Source of the DNA: Phycisphaerales bacterium UBA1845 | Lineage (GTDB): Bacteria; Planctomycetota; Phycisphaerae; UBA1845 | DNA: 45,063 nucleotides | Assembly: GCA_002338715.1 (NCBI GenBank) | Contig: DDIR01000098.1 | Location: 1,238 to 46,300, forward strand | Direction: 5' to 3' | Part shown: in pieces, positions 1 through 7,833 of the stretch | How positions within the stretch are numbered: position 1 is the stretch's first letter | How the letters are laid out: each line of letters begins with the position of its first letter | The notes under the pieces: generated by a model | Databases searched by the model: none | What the model saw: the letters and a program-made list of their open reading frames with translations, nothing else | What the model was told of the DNA's origin: nothing | Program-made: the position numbers and the translations under genes

Positions 1-663
1 GTCGTTGACGTTGATCGCCGGGAAGGGCAGTTCGCCTCTTTCCTGCATCTGGTACAGACGGTGCACGCCCGTGGTGGTTTCTTCGGTGACGCCCTTGATG
101 CTCTCAGCCGTCTTGGTCCAGCGGCCCGGGGTTTCGGCGATGGTTTCGCGCAGCGAGTTGAGCAGTTCGACCCAATCTTCCGGATCGTTATCGGTGGTCG
201 CGGGAACGGAACCGGCTTTTTCAAACGCAGCGCCCTTGAGGACCATCATCGTGGCGTCGCCGCCGTCGTCGAGGATCATGTTGGGCAGTTGACCGTCGGG
301 CCAGGTGAGTGCCTGGTTGGTGCACCACCAGTATTCAGCGAGGTTTTCACCCTTCCACGCGTAAACGGGAATGCCGGCTTGGGCAATGGCAGCGGCTGCA
401 TGGTCCTGCGTGCTGAAGATGTTGCAGCTGCACCAGCGAACATCGGCGCCGAGTTCGACGAGCGTCTCGATGAGGACGGCTGTCTGGATCGTCATGTGAA
501 GTGAACCGGTGATGCGAGCGCCCTTGAGCGGTTTCTTGGTGGCATACTCGCGGCGGATCGACATCAACCCGGGCATTTCTTTTTCGGCCAGCTCGATTTC
601 CTTGCGACCAAAGTCGGCAAGCGACATATCTGCAACTTTGAAGTCTTCAACAGCAACTGTCAT
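1..663 (-). CDS. ahcY: Adenosylhomocysteinase, N-terminal 221 residues (runs off window)
   Basis: Hydrolyses S-adenosylhomocysteine (SAH) to adenosine and homocysteine, the step that removes the methyltransferase product inhibitor and feeds the methionine cycle; cytoplasmic and NAD-dependent. Only the substrate-binding half is present, because the gene continues past base 1. Visible family motifs are [11 protein letters not shown] (catalytic-site His near residue 56), [20 protein letters not shown], the Asp motif ILDDGGDAT and the Glu motif [10 protein letters not shown]. The NAD-binding Rossmann domain lies outside. The ATG at 661-663 follows a GGAG-like ribosome site. The gene starts 79 bases after the end of an ArsR-methyltransferase regulator on the same strand, so the two are probably co-transcribed. 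The family assignment is certain. Confidence 0.97.
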   Translation of the reverse strand, partial: MTVAVEDFKVADMSLADFGRKEIELAEKEMPGLMSIRREYATKKPLKGARITGSLHMTIQTAVLIETLVELGADVRWCSCNIFSTQDHAAAAIAQAGIPVYAWKGENLAEYWWCTNQALTWPDGQLPNMILDDGGDATMMVLKGAAFEKAGSVPATTDNDPEDWVELLNSLRETIAETPGRWTKTAESIKGVTEETTTGVHRLYQMQERGELPFPAINVND

Positions 664-742
664 GGTTTGTCTCCGGTGTTTGTAAAGTCCAGCGTTTCAG
701 TTTTTCGTTCTATAAAGTTCGGGGCTTTGTGTTCCCCGCGAT

Positions 743-1690
743 TTATCGTTTATACCCGGTCAATGCGAACAAGCCCGGTGCATCAATCGCTGCGGCTTTT
801 GCCGGCGCGACCGATTGAAGGTCGTGCAGCTTGCAATCTTCAAAACCCGATTGCGCCAACTGCCTGCGTAGTTCGTTTCGATCAAAACCCCACCAGCGAT
901 CCTGCATCATTTCGTGAAAATCGGACAGCGAATGTGCTTCTTGTTCGATGATGAGCACCCGTCCGCCGGGTTTGAGAATTCGGCAGAACTCGGTGAGCGC
1001 ATCGGGCGGCATGGCCTCATGATGCAGCACAAGCGAAGCGATGCACAGGTCGGCTTGGTTGTCGTCGATGTGCAGATTCGTCGCCGAGCCTTTGCGAAAC
1101 GTGACGTGCTTCGCCGATTCACCGCGCAACCGGTCGCGCGAGACTTCGAGCATTTCGTCGACCGGATCAACCGCGATGACTGCCGCAAAGCGCTGGGCGA
1201 GCAATGGCAGCAGATAACCTGTCCCGCACCCGACATCGACCACCGTCCATTCCGACGGAAGCAGCGCGGTGAGCGCGTCGAGATGAAACGCACCGCCGAA
1301 GCAATCGGTTCGCATCGCGTCCCACCGATGAGCCACCTGCGAGAAGAATTCATCGCTATCGGTTTGGCGACTTCGAAGCACATCATCCAACCGCGATCTA
1401 AGGGGAGCCGGCAGTTCCTGCGTCGCGCTCCAATCGAGCACCCGATCGCGCAGGTCGCGGTCCGGACCGTTCTGATTGCGGACGGGAAAGTAGGTGGCTG
1501 ACGTGCCGCTCTGTCGGGCATCCACCAAACCAGCTTCGCGCAAGGTCTTGAGGTGCCTGGAGACGGTCGACTGGGGTGCCCCCAGCACGCTGACCAGTTC
1601 CGAGACGCCAAGTTCATTCTGCAAAAGAACTTGCAGAATTCGCCGCCGAATCGGATCGGTCATGGATTTGAATATGCCGTCGGTCACCAT
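743..1690 (-). CDS. sahR: ArsR-family regulator fused to SAM-dependent methyltransferase-like domain (SahR type)
   Basis: An N-terminal winged helix (about residues 8-80, with the recognition-helix segment APQSTVSRHLKTLREAG) is followed by a class I methyltransferase-like fold with motif I VVDVGCGTGYLLPLL and a later LKPGGRVLIIEQ strand. ArsR regulators with this layout beside ahcY match SahR, described in Proteobacteria as a repressor of methionine-cycle genes that is released by SAH bound in the methylase-like domain. That function is inferred here from architecture and from ahcY lying directly downstream. The open frame begins at a GTG (1714), but the ATG at 1690 has an AGGAG about 14 bases upstream and is preferred. 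The protein is 315 residues from that ATG. A real methyltransferase activity cannot be excluded. Confidence 0.85.
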   Translation of the reverse strand: MVTDGIFKSMTDPIRRRILQVLLQNELGVSELVSVLGAPQSTVSRHLKTLREAGLVDARQSGTSATYFPVRNQNGPDRDLRDRVLDWSATQELPAPLRSRLDDVLRSRQTDSDEFFSQVAHRWDAMRTDCFGGAFHLDALTALLPSEWTVVDVGCGTGYLLPLLAQRFAAVIAVDPVDEMLEVSRDRLRGESAKHVTFRKGSATNLHIDDNQADLCIASLVLHHEAMPPDALTEFCRILKPGGRVLIIEQEAHSLSDFHEMMQDRWWGFDRNELRRQLAQSGFEDCKLHDLQSVAPAKAAAIDAPGLFALTGYKR

Positions 1691-1731
1691 GACTCGCGTG
1701 GAATCTCCTGCCACCTCTATCGGATAATTCC

Positions 1732-1775
1732 TTCATCCGGATAAATGAATATATAAGGTTTTTTCGGGGAGTCAA
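1732..1775 (-). promoter_or_regulatory. Promoter and candidate SahR operator upstream of sahR-ahcY
   Basis: Reading the minus strand, TTGACT (1770-1775) and TATATT (1748-1753) are separated by 16 bases, a good sigma-70 type promoter. A perfect inverted repeat TTCAT-N8-ATGAA (1732-1749) overlaps the edge of the -10 box and the expected transcription start. The heptamer CGGATAA occurs there on the plus strand and again at 1721-1727. This is where an autoregulating repressor would be expected to bind. The operator role is inference. Confidence 0.55.
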
Positions 1776-1777
1776 GG

Positions 1778-3088
1778 TTATCGGCTGCCGTGGTCGTCGC
1801 GGGCGTCGAAATCGGATTCGTTTCCGGACAAACCGATCCGCTTGCGAAAGATTGCGGACAGCAGGCGGGCGTGGTCGGCGGTTGGGACGGTTGGCGGGCG
1901 AAGCCTAGTCGTTAGTGACGAGACGAACTGCTCATACCAGCTTTGTTTCGCTGCACCAAGACGCGTTGAGAAAATGTCGTGGATCTGTTGGAGGTCGCTG
2001 CCCATTTCGCCGGCGGATCGGTAGGGTTGCCCGCGGGTCTTTCGGAGGGCGGTGGCGAGGACGACGACGAGGGCGCGCTGGAAGTCATGATCGTCCTGGG
2101 TAAGCGGTGCGTCCGGCTGACCCAGGCGGATGCTACGCAGATCGACCGACAAACTTCCCGATCGACGGCGCGGGTGTCTACCGGTGAGGAGTTCATGTGC
2201 GACCAACCCGAGCGAATACACATCGGTCGTCGGCCGCAGCGCGCTGGTTGCGCCGCGCAACTGCTCAGGACTCGCGTAGGCGTAGGTTCCGACGAACTGT
2301 TTCGAATCGGACTTTCCGTCCTGGACCGAATCCTGCAAACGGGCGATGCCGAAATCGAGGATCTTGGGTTGGCCCGTTGCGTCGACGAGGATGTTGTCGG
2401 GTTTGAGGTCGCAGTGAATCACGCCGCGGCGATGGGCGTACTCGACGGCGTCGCAAATCGCGCGGAGTACGATCACGCGATCGAGCGCGGTTAGGTTCTG
2501 CGTGCTCGCGTGTTCGTTGAGCGTCAAACCGTCGACGAATTCCATCACGAAGTATGGGCGTTCCTGCGATGCGAGGTGCGGTCTGGAATCTTTGATGTTG
2601 ACGATGCCGCTGTCGATGACGCGCACGATGCCTTGATGGTGCAGGCGCTGGAGCAATTCTTTTTCCTGCTGAAAGCGCCGACGATGTTGGCGCGAGAGCA
2701 TTCGACTGGGCAGAATCTTGATGGCCACGCGCTGTCGATGGATGGCTTGAATACCAAGATAGACAACCCCCATGCCGCCGCGCCCGAGAATGCCGGTCAC
2801 GCTATAGGGGGCGATCGAAAACGGCGGTTGCCATTCGACGTCTTCAGAATTTGCGCCGACAATGCGCTTGAACATCGTCGTGTTGGGAAGCAGCCACTGC
2901 GTGCCTTGCGGCTGGGCTGGTTCAAAGTCCTTGAGTTTCAAGTAGTGGGGCAGCATCGTGCGGACGCTGCGGAGGATCGCGGGATTGTCACCGGCGATTT
3001 TCATGACGAACGCGTCGCGCTCGCTCGTACGGCGACGGACGGCTTCGTCGAGAATCGAACTCACTTTGTCGTGAAAATCGGTGGCCAC
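1778..3088 (-). CDS. Serine/threonine protein kinase, soluble, partner of ECF sigma factor
   Basis: A 436-residue Hanks-type kinase. An N-terminal stretch of about 90 residues precedes the kinase domain: glycine loop GRGGMGVV (102-109), VAIKIL with Lys124, catalytic loop HCDLKPDN (225-232), DFG (245-247), SPEQ (273-276) and Asp289 in TTDVYSLG. The catalytic loop is HCD rather than HRD, so this is a non-RD kinase. No transmembrane helix or sensor domain follows the kinase, unlike many planctomycetal kinases; the C-terminus is a short basic tail. It starts 69 bases after the ECF sigma gene on the same strand, a pairing common in Planctomycetes, where the kinase is thought to control the sigma factor. 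The kinase call is firm; its substrate is inferred. Confidence 0.93.
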   Translation of the reverse strand: MATDFHDKVSSILDEAVRRRTSERDAFVMKIAGDNPAILRSVRTMLPHYLKLKDFEPAQPQGTQWLLPNTTMFKRIVGANSEDVEWQPPFSIAPYSVTGILGRGGMGVVYLGIQAIHRQRVAIKILPSRMLSRQHRRRFQQEKELLQRLHHQGIVRVIDSGIVNIKDSRPHLASQERPYFVMEFVDGLTLNEHASTQNLTALDRVIVLRAICDAVEYAHRRGVIHCDLKPDNILVDATGQPKILDFGIARLQDSVQDGKSDSKQFVGTYAYASPEQLRGATSALRPTTDVYSLGLVAHELLTGRHPRRRSGSLSVDLRSIRLGQPDAPLTQDDHDFQRALVVVLATALRKTRGQPYRSAGEMGSDLQQIHDIFSTRLGAAKQSWYEQFVSSLTTRLRPPTVPTADHARLLSAIFRKRIGLSGNESDFDARDDHGSR

Positions 3089-3157
3089 AGCAACTCGTAC
3101 TTTCCCACAAGGTTGAACCGAAGGATCTTTTTCGTTCTAGCTTCTTGCGTTTTCGGA

Positions 3158-3748
3158 TTAGCTTTTGGTCTGCTCCAGGCGTTGGTTGAGCCATGCCAGG
3201 GCGTATCGAAAATCTTTTTCCGCGGTACTGGTGCTGACGTTTAGTTCTTCGGCTACTTCGGCGTGGGTCATGCCTCCAAACCAGTGGAGCATGACCACGT
3301 CGTGAAGGCGGCTTGACTCTTCGCGAAGGGCGGTGAGCAGGTCGGCAAGGTCGATCAATTCAACGGCGCGGTCGCGCCATTCGATGGTGACATGCTCCAA
3401 TGGGACGCGCTTCCAGGCGCGCTCTTTCGTTGCAGGGGCGCTGTCGGGATCGTCGAGATAGTCTGACGTTGAGACGACGCCCGCGCCACCGCGTTTCTTG
3501 GCTTGGCGTTTTTTTAGATGGTCGACAATGATCTGCCAGATTTTACGGATGGCGATGGCGCGGAAGTGGTTGGCGCTGGTCCATTCGATGTTGTTGTGTT
3601 GAATCAAATGCATGCACGCCTCGTGGACGATTTCGGTCGGGCGCATGGTGAAGCCGGCTGGCTGACGTCGAAAATAACGCTCGGCGACGTCGCGGAGTTC
3701 GTCGTAAACGACCTCCATCAAGGCTTCGGATGATTCGGGTTCCGGCAT
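3158..3748 (-). CDS. ECF-family RNA polymerase sigma factor
   Basis: A sigma-70 family factor of the ECF type common in Planctomycetes. Region 2 is seen in RPTEIVHEACMHLI and the following segment containing HFRAIAIRKIWQIIVDH. Region 4 is the helix-turn-helix MTHAEVAEELNVSTSTAEKD near the C-terminus, followed by FRYALAWLNQRL. The open frame can begin at a GTG ten codons earlier (3778), but the internal ATG at 3748 has an AAAGG eight bases upstream and is the likelier start, giving 196 residues. The downstream Ser/Thr kinase is probably co-transcribed. I do not see an anti-sigma factor. Which genes it controls cannot be read from the window. Confidence 0.92.
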   Translation of the reverse strand: MPEPESSEALMEVVYDELRDVAERYFRRQPAGFTMRPTEIVHEACMHLIQHNNIEWTSANHFRAIAIRKIWQIIVDHLKKRQAKKRGGAGVVSTSDYLDDPDSAPATKERAWKRVPLEHVTIEWRDRAVELIDLADLLTALREESSRLHDVVMLHWFGGMTHAEVAEELNVSTSTAEKDFRYALAWLNQRLEQTKS

Positions 3749-3796
3749 GCAGCGTACCTTTCGATGGCGGGGGTTCACATCCCAGGGATGCGTAAG

Positions 3797-3832
3797 AATG
3801 GGTGCCCGCGAGATAAGTAGGTACTACCCATT
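3797..3832. repeat. Inverted repeat upstream of the ECF sigma gene
   Basis: The heptamers AATGGGT (3797-3803) and ACCCATT (3826-3832) form a perfect inverted repeat with a 22-base spacer, and a smaller GTAG-GTA-CTAC repeat (3817-3827) overlaps its right arm. It lies between the end of the YjbQ gene and the start of the sigma factor, both on the minus strand. No T-run follows, so a terminator is unlikely. It could be an operator or leader structure of the sigma gene. Confidence 0.3.
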
Positions 3833-3887
3833 TTAGGACACGAAACAGGTGCAGGGCAAGATATAACGCGATTGATTGACCGCGAAA

Positions 3888-4310
3888 CTATTGCCCCATG
3901 AATTGGAGGACGATTTTGCGATCGCGCGGGCGGGTGTCGAAATCGATCAGGATAATCTGTTGCCACGTACCGAGCGTGAGTCGGCCTTCGACGAGCGGCA
4001 CGACGATACCTGGACCCAACAATGACGCTCGGACGTGCGAGTGACCGTTGTCATCGTGCCAGGTTTCTTCGTGAAGGTAGCGATCGTGTTCCGGTGCGAT
4101 GCGCTCGAACAGCGCCGCGAGATCATGGGTCGCCAGCCCTGGTTCGAATTCCGTCGTCGTGATGCCTGCCGTCGAGCCGATGACGAAGACGGTGAGTGTG
4201 CCGTTTTCGACGGAAGATTTCTGCACGCAGGCATCGATGGCCGGCGAGAGGTTGATGACCTGGCTGTTGCCTTTGGTTTTGACTTCGATGGTGTGCGTGT
4301 TGATGTTCAT
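3888..4310 (-). CDS. yjbQ: YjbQ family protein (UPF0047)
   Basis: A 140-residue protein matching the whole length of the YjbQ/UPF0047 family. Diagnostic segments are NGHSHVRASLLGP, VPLVEGRLTLGTWQQIILID and FDTRPRDRKIVLQ at the C-terminus. Members are small cytoplasmic trimers; a weak thiamine-phosphate synthase activity has been attributed to some, but the physiological role is not settled. The ATG at 4310 opens the frame directly. The gene stands alone between the sigma factor and a block of palindromic repeats. Confidence 0.92.
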   Translation of the reverse strand: MNINTHTIEVKTKGNSQVINLSPAIDACVQKSSVENGTLTVFVIGSTAGITTTEFEPGLATHDLAALFERIAPEHDRYLHEETWHDDNGHSHVRASLLGPGIVVPLVEGRLTLGTWQQIILIDFDTRPRDRKIVLQFMGQ

Positions 4311-4330
4311 GGCGTCGTTCGCCCGGCTGT

Positions 4331-4478
4331 CATTCCCGCGCAGGCGGGAATCCAGGGGAATGCATCACCTTCCATCAGCAGAACCGTAACCGTAACACAA
4401 GGTTCGTCGTGACCCGATATGATCAATGTCGCAATGGCGTCCCCTCGTTCGTTCTGGATTCCCGCCTGCGCGGGAATG
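4331..4478. repeat. Two inverted copies of a CATTCCCGC palindromic repeat
   Basis: The element beginning CATTCCCGCGCAGGCGGGAA occupies 4331-4355. Its reverse complement is at 4454-4478. Each copy is itself a near-palindrome (TTCCCGC..GCGGGAA), so each can form a short hairpin, and the pair can form a larger stem across about 100 bases. A related copy with a different centre is at 42862-42886. No protein gene lies between the two copies. This is the type of short dispersed intergenic repeat found in many bacterial genomes. Confidence 0.9.
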
Positions 4479-4497
4479 ACGACAACGTGCGAAAGTT

Positions 4498-4561
4498 GTA
4501 GGGTGGGCCGTGCCCACCGCCGTTCGAATGGTAACGACATGGTGGGCACGGCCCACCCTAC
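4498..4561. repeat. Dispersed long inverted repeat, GTAGGGTGGG family, copy 1
   Basis: A 21-base arm starting GTAGGGTGGGCCGTGCCCAC (4498-4518) is matched by its reverse complement at 4541-4561, separated by 22 bases. The right arm ends three bases before the stop codon of the S9 peptidase on the minus strand. Further copies lie at 13101-13164 and 36318-36398, with a half copy at the end of the window. It lies in an intergenic position downstream of a gene. Confidence 0.95.
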
Positions 4562-4564
4562 GGG

Positions 4565-6625
4565 CTACTTGGTCCATTTGTCGAGCCATTCGATGACCGT
4601 GTCATGCCACAGGATGCTGTTCGCCGGCTGGAGAACCCAATGGTTTTCATCGGGGAAGTAGAGGAAGCGCGACGGAATGCCTTTGCGCTGCAACGCGGTG
4701 AACGTTGACATGCCTTGCGTATCGACGACGCGATAGTCCAACCCGCCGTGGATCACGAGCATCGGCGTCTTCCAGTTCTTGACGTGGTCGATCGGATTGT
4801 GCTTGCTGAAATTCTCGGGATTGTCCCACGGATTTCCGCCGTGATCCCATTCGGGGAACCAGAGTTCTTCGGTGTCGTAGTAGGCCATCCGCTCGTCGAG
4901 GTTGCCGTCGTGATTGACGAGGCAAGTGAAGCGATCCGACCAATTGCCCGCGATCCAGTTGATCATGAATCCGCCGTACGATGCACCCAGTGCCGCGACG
5001 CGCTCGCCGTCCATCCACGGGTAACGTTCAAGGGCTGCGGCTAGTCCTTTCTGCAAATCTTCGAGCGGTTTTCCGCCCCAGTCCTGGTTGATCGAATCGC
5101 AAAATGCCTGGCCATACCCGGTCGAACCGTGGAAGTCGACCATGACAGCCGCGTACCCGGCGCCGGCATAGGCTTGCGGATTCCAACGGTAATGGAAGTC
5201 GTTGCCGAACGAGCCTTGCGGTCCGCCGTGAATCAAAAATGCGACCGGATATTTCTTGCCCTCGACGAAGTTGGCCGGCTTGACAACGTAGGCGTAGACC
5301 GTGTCGTCGTTGGCGCCTTTGAAGGTGAACTGCTCGGGCTCACCCATCTGGGCGGCTGCGAGCTTCTCGGCGTTGACATGCGTGATCTGTTTGACGTCAG
5401 TGCCATTGGGTGACACTGTGTAGAGTTCGACGGGCGATCGCAGGTGATCCATGCCGAAGACGATTTTGTCGCCGGCGACGCTGGGGCTGCGGACGTTGCC
5501 TTCGTGGAGAATCGTCGTCGCCCGTCCGGTTTTGGTGTCGATGCCGAACAGCGATTTCTGTCCGAGGTTGGCAGCGGTGGTGTAGATCGTTGATCCATCT
5601 GCCGACCACACGACCCCGCCAGCCGACCGGTCCCAATCTTCCGTCAGGGACTTTTTCTTACCCGATGGCCAATCCATCAGCACAATGCGGAACTTGTCCG
5701 ATTCGTACCCGGGTTTTTCCATCGCAAGGTATGCGAGGGTTTTGCCATCGGGTGAAAATACCGGTGCGGTGTCCCATGCCTTGTTGTCTTCGGTGAGTTT
5801 GCGCGGTTTAGCCGACCCGTCGATCGGCGACACGAATAGGTCGAAGTTTGTCGACCAGGCTTCGCTGCGACCTTCATCGCGGGCGGAGAACACGATTGAC
5901 TTGCCGTCGGGCGTGAACGTGATTTCTTCGTCGCCGCCGAATGGTTTTGACGGGCAATCGGCGTCCATTCCTTTCATGACGTCGACGGCATCACCACCGG
6001 CGACCGGTACGGCGAACACGTGCGAGCGCCGGCCATCCTTCCAATGATCCCAGTGACGGATGAAGAGCTGATCGTAAATGACGCCGGTGGCTTTGCGTTC
6101 GGCTTTTTCGTCGAGGCGTTTTTTGGTGTCAGCCGGTGATTCGCTGTCGGGGAAGACGTCCATGCTGACGGCCAGGTGCGAGGAATCGGGCGAGAGGACG
6201 TACCCGGATAGATCCAGGGGAAAGTCAGTTACTTTAACGGCTTCTCCGCCGTCGACGGCAATTCGCCAGACCTGCGACGTTCCGCTGCGGGATGAGAGGA
6301 AGAAAATCGTAGTCCCATCGGACGACCAGCGCGGGCTGCTGCTGCTCGATTCGTGAGAGGTCAGGCGGCGCATGTTTGACCCGTCTGCGTTGACGAGCCA
6401 GATGTCGGTGTGCGATTTGTTGGCTTCAACGTCGGTGACGCGGCGGGTGAAGGCGATCTGCGCACCGTCGGGCGATACGTTGATCCCGCCGAGTCGCTCC
6501 ATCGCCAGCATGTCGTGAATCGAAAACGGATGCGGTTCGGCGCTCGTCGGCGTTGCACTCATGGTTATCCCCACAAAGATCGCAGTCATGCACAGTGTTT
6601 TTGTCAGCATTGGATTTGAAAGCAT
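4565..6625 (-). CDS. Exported S9-family prolyl oligopeptidase-type peptidase
   Basis: An acylaminoacyl/dipeptidyl peptidase of the S9 family: a beta-propeller built of WD40-like TolB-type repeats (for example LTSHESSSSSPRWSSDGT) followed by an alpha/beta-hydrolase domain. From the chosen start the catalytic triad is Ser549 in GASYGG, Asp630 in HGGLDYRV and His662 in DENHWV. The start at 6625 follows GGAG with ten-base spacing and directly begins a signal peptide (MLSNPMLTKTLCMTAIFVG, predicted cleavage after TPTSA), so the enzyme is exported; an upstream in-frame ATG at 6712 is rejected. The protein is 686 residues, normal for the family. It probably degrades peptides in the periplasm. Confidence 0.93.
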   Translation of the reverse strand: MLSNPMLTKTLCMTAIFVGITMSATPTSAEPHPFSIHDMLAMERLGGINVSPDGAQIAFTRRVTDVEANKSHTDIWLVNADGSNMRRLTSHESSSSSPRWSSDGTTIFFLSSRSGTSQVWRIAVDGGEAVKVTDFPLDLSGYVLSPDSSHLAVSMDVFPDSESPADTKKRLDEKAERKATGVIYDQLFIRHWDHWKDGRRSHVFAVPVAGGDAVDVMKGMDADCPSKPFGGDEEITFTPDGKSIVFSARDEGRSEAWSTNFDLFVSPIDGSAKPRKLTEDNKAWDTAPVFSPDGKTLAYLAMEKPGYESDKFRIVLMDWPSGKKKSLTEDWDRSAGGVVWSADGSTIYTTAANLGQKSLFGIDTKTGRATTILHEGNVRSPSVAGDKIVFGMDHLRSPVELYTVSPNGTDVKQITHVNAEKLAAAQMGEPEQFTFKGANDDTVYAYVVKPANFVEGKKYPVAFLIHGGPQGSFGNDFHYRWNPQAYAGAGYAAVMVDFHGSTGYGQAFCDSINQDWGGKPLEDLQKGLAAALERYPWMDGERVAALGASYGGFMINWIAGNWSDRFTCLVNHDGNLDERMAYYDTEELWFPEWDHGGNPWDNPENFSKHNPIDHVKNWKTPMLVIHGGLDYRVVDTQGMSTFTALQRKGIPSRFLYFPDENHWVLQPANSILWHDTVIEWLDKWTK

Positions 6626-6742
6626 CAATCGTAATCTCCGCGCGCGGTTGAAATAGTCGATTGGGTGAATGTACAAGCCCGGATTGTAAACCGCAATTCG
6701 ATTCGACTCCAACCGGGGCCCCCGACCTTGCTGGAGGACACA

Positions 6743-6813
6743 TGCGAATTGTGTGAATTCATGGGCGATTGTATGTTCTTACGTGTCGGGCGATTCCACA
6801 ATTTGCGAATTGT
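6743..6813. promoter_or_regulatory. Candidate operator repeats upstream of ABC exporter
   Basis: The decamer TGCGAATTGT occurs twice in direct orientation (6743-6752 and 6804-6813). The second copy is part of a perfect inverted repeat ACAATT-TGCG-AATTGT (6798-6813), just before a TTATAGAT sequence that could serve as a -10 box for the downstream ABC genes. The region lies between divergent genes (S9 peptidase and ABC exporter). A regulator binding site is plausible but unproven. Confidence 0.35.
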
Positions 6814-6900
6814 TATAGATGCAAGCGAAAGGCGTCGCGGATATAACGGGCGAGACGACGGTTGGGCCGGTCCAGATTACGATCATGAGGGCAATGGTGT

Positions 6901-7833
6901 ATGTCACTTCTGGTAGAAGCCAATGACATTCGTGTCGAGTTTGACAAGCTCGTCGCGGTAGACGACGTGAGTTTCACGATGTCGTCGGGCGACCTGTTGG
7001 GCTTGATCGGCCCGAACGGCGCGGGCAAAACAACGCTTCTTCGCGTGCTGGCTGGTCTGCAGGCGCCGACGTCCGGGTCGGCCAAGATCATGGGGCACGA
7101 TGTTCTCGACGAATCGCATCGGGTTCGCGGTCAAGTTGGTTTCTCACCGGACTCCCCGCCCGCGTATGAAGATATGACGGTCGAAGAGTTCTTGTTTTTC
7201 ATCGCGGATCTGCACGGCATCCGCGGGAACGAAGCAAACGAACGCATCGACCATTGGCTCGAACAGGTTTGGTTGGAAGACAAGCGCTCGGAGAAAGTAA
7301 AGAGTCTATCACGCGGGATGCGCCAACGCATCACCATCGCGCAGACGCTCCTGCCAAGTCCAGCCGTCGTCCTTTTGGATGAACCGTCGAGCGGGCTTGA
7401 TCCGGCTGGTCGGATTCAACTTCGACAGGTGATCGCGAGCCTCGCGGCGCAAGGAAAAGCCGTCATCGTCTCTTCGCACATCCTCGCCGACCTCGAAGAA
7501 TTCTGCACGCACATCGCCATCATCGAACGCGGCGGCATGCTGCGTTATTCGCATGTCGACGAGTTGTCCCACGATGGTGTTGGCCGCTGCAGTTACAAAA
7601 TGAAAATCGCAGGCGACGTTGACCACACCGAAGTGTTGATGGCGATCGATGGCGTTTCGCATGTTCACATGCGTGGGAGCGAATACGTGGTTCAGTACGA
7701 CGTCGGCGACGAGGCGGCAGCGTTGTTGTTGCGGCAGATTGTCCAGAAGCAATTGGGCGTCATCTCTTTTGGCATGATCAAAGAGAGCCTCGAAGAAGTG
7801 TATCTTAAGACCGGCGTGCGACAGGTGGACTGA
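6901..7833 (+). CDS. ABC-2 type transporter ATP-binding protein
   Basis: A 310-residue ATPase. The nucleotide-binding domain covers the first about 220 residues: Walker A GPNGAGKTT, Q-loop region GQVGFSPDSPP, signature LSRGMRQR, Walker B VVLLDEPSSGLDP and H-loop SSHIL. The C-terminal about 85 residues form the extra domain seen in ABC-2 exporter ATPases. It overlaps the following permease gene by one base (TGATG), so the two are translationally coupled and form one exporter. The substrate is unknown. The ATG at 6901 has a GAGG about ten bases upstream. Confidence 0.95.
   Translation: MSLLVEANDIRVEFDKLVAVDDVSFTMSSGDLLGLIGPNGAGKTTLLRVLAGLQAPTSGSAKIMGHDVLDESHRVRGQVGFSPDSPPAYEDMTVEEFLFFIADLHGIRGNEANERIDHWLEQVWLEDKRSEKVKSLSRGMRQRITIAQTLLPSPAVVLLDEPSSGLDPAGRIQLRQVIASLAAQGKAVIVSSHILADLEEFCTHIAIIERGGMLRYSHVDELSHDGVGRCSYKMKIAGDVDHTEVLMAIDGVSHVHMRGSEYVVQYDVGDEAAALLLRQIVQKQLGVISFGMIKESLEEVYLKTGVRQVD

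Noticed and set aside
664..742. An SAH or SAM riboswitch before ahcY
   Set aside because: The 79-base gap has only a short five-base hairpin and lacks the expected conserved cores; regulation through the ArsR-type repressor explains the layout better.
4307..4661. Several short frames with VGRAHRR- or VGTAHPT-like segments near the repeats
   Set aside because: These segments are translations of the palindromic repeat and not genes; the same pattern appears at 13106-13178 and at the false N-terminus of the S66 peptidase.
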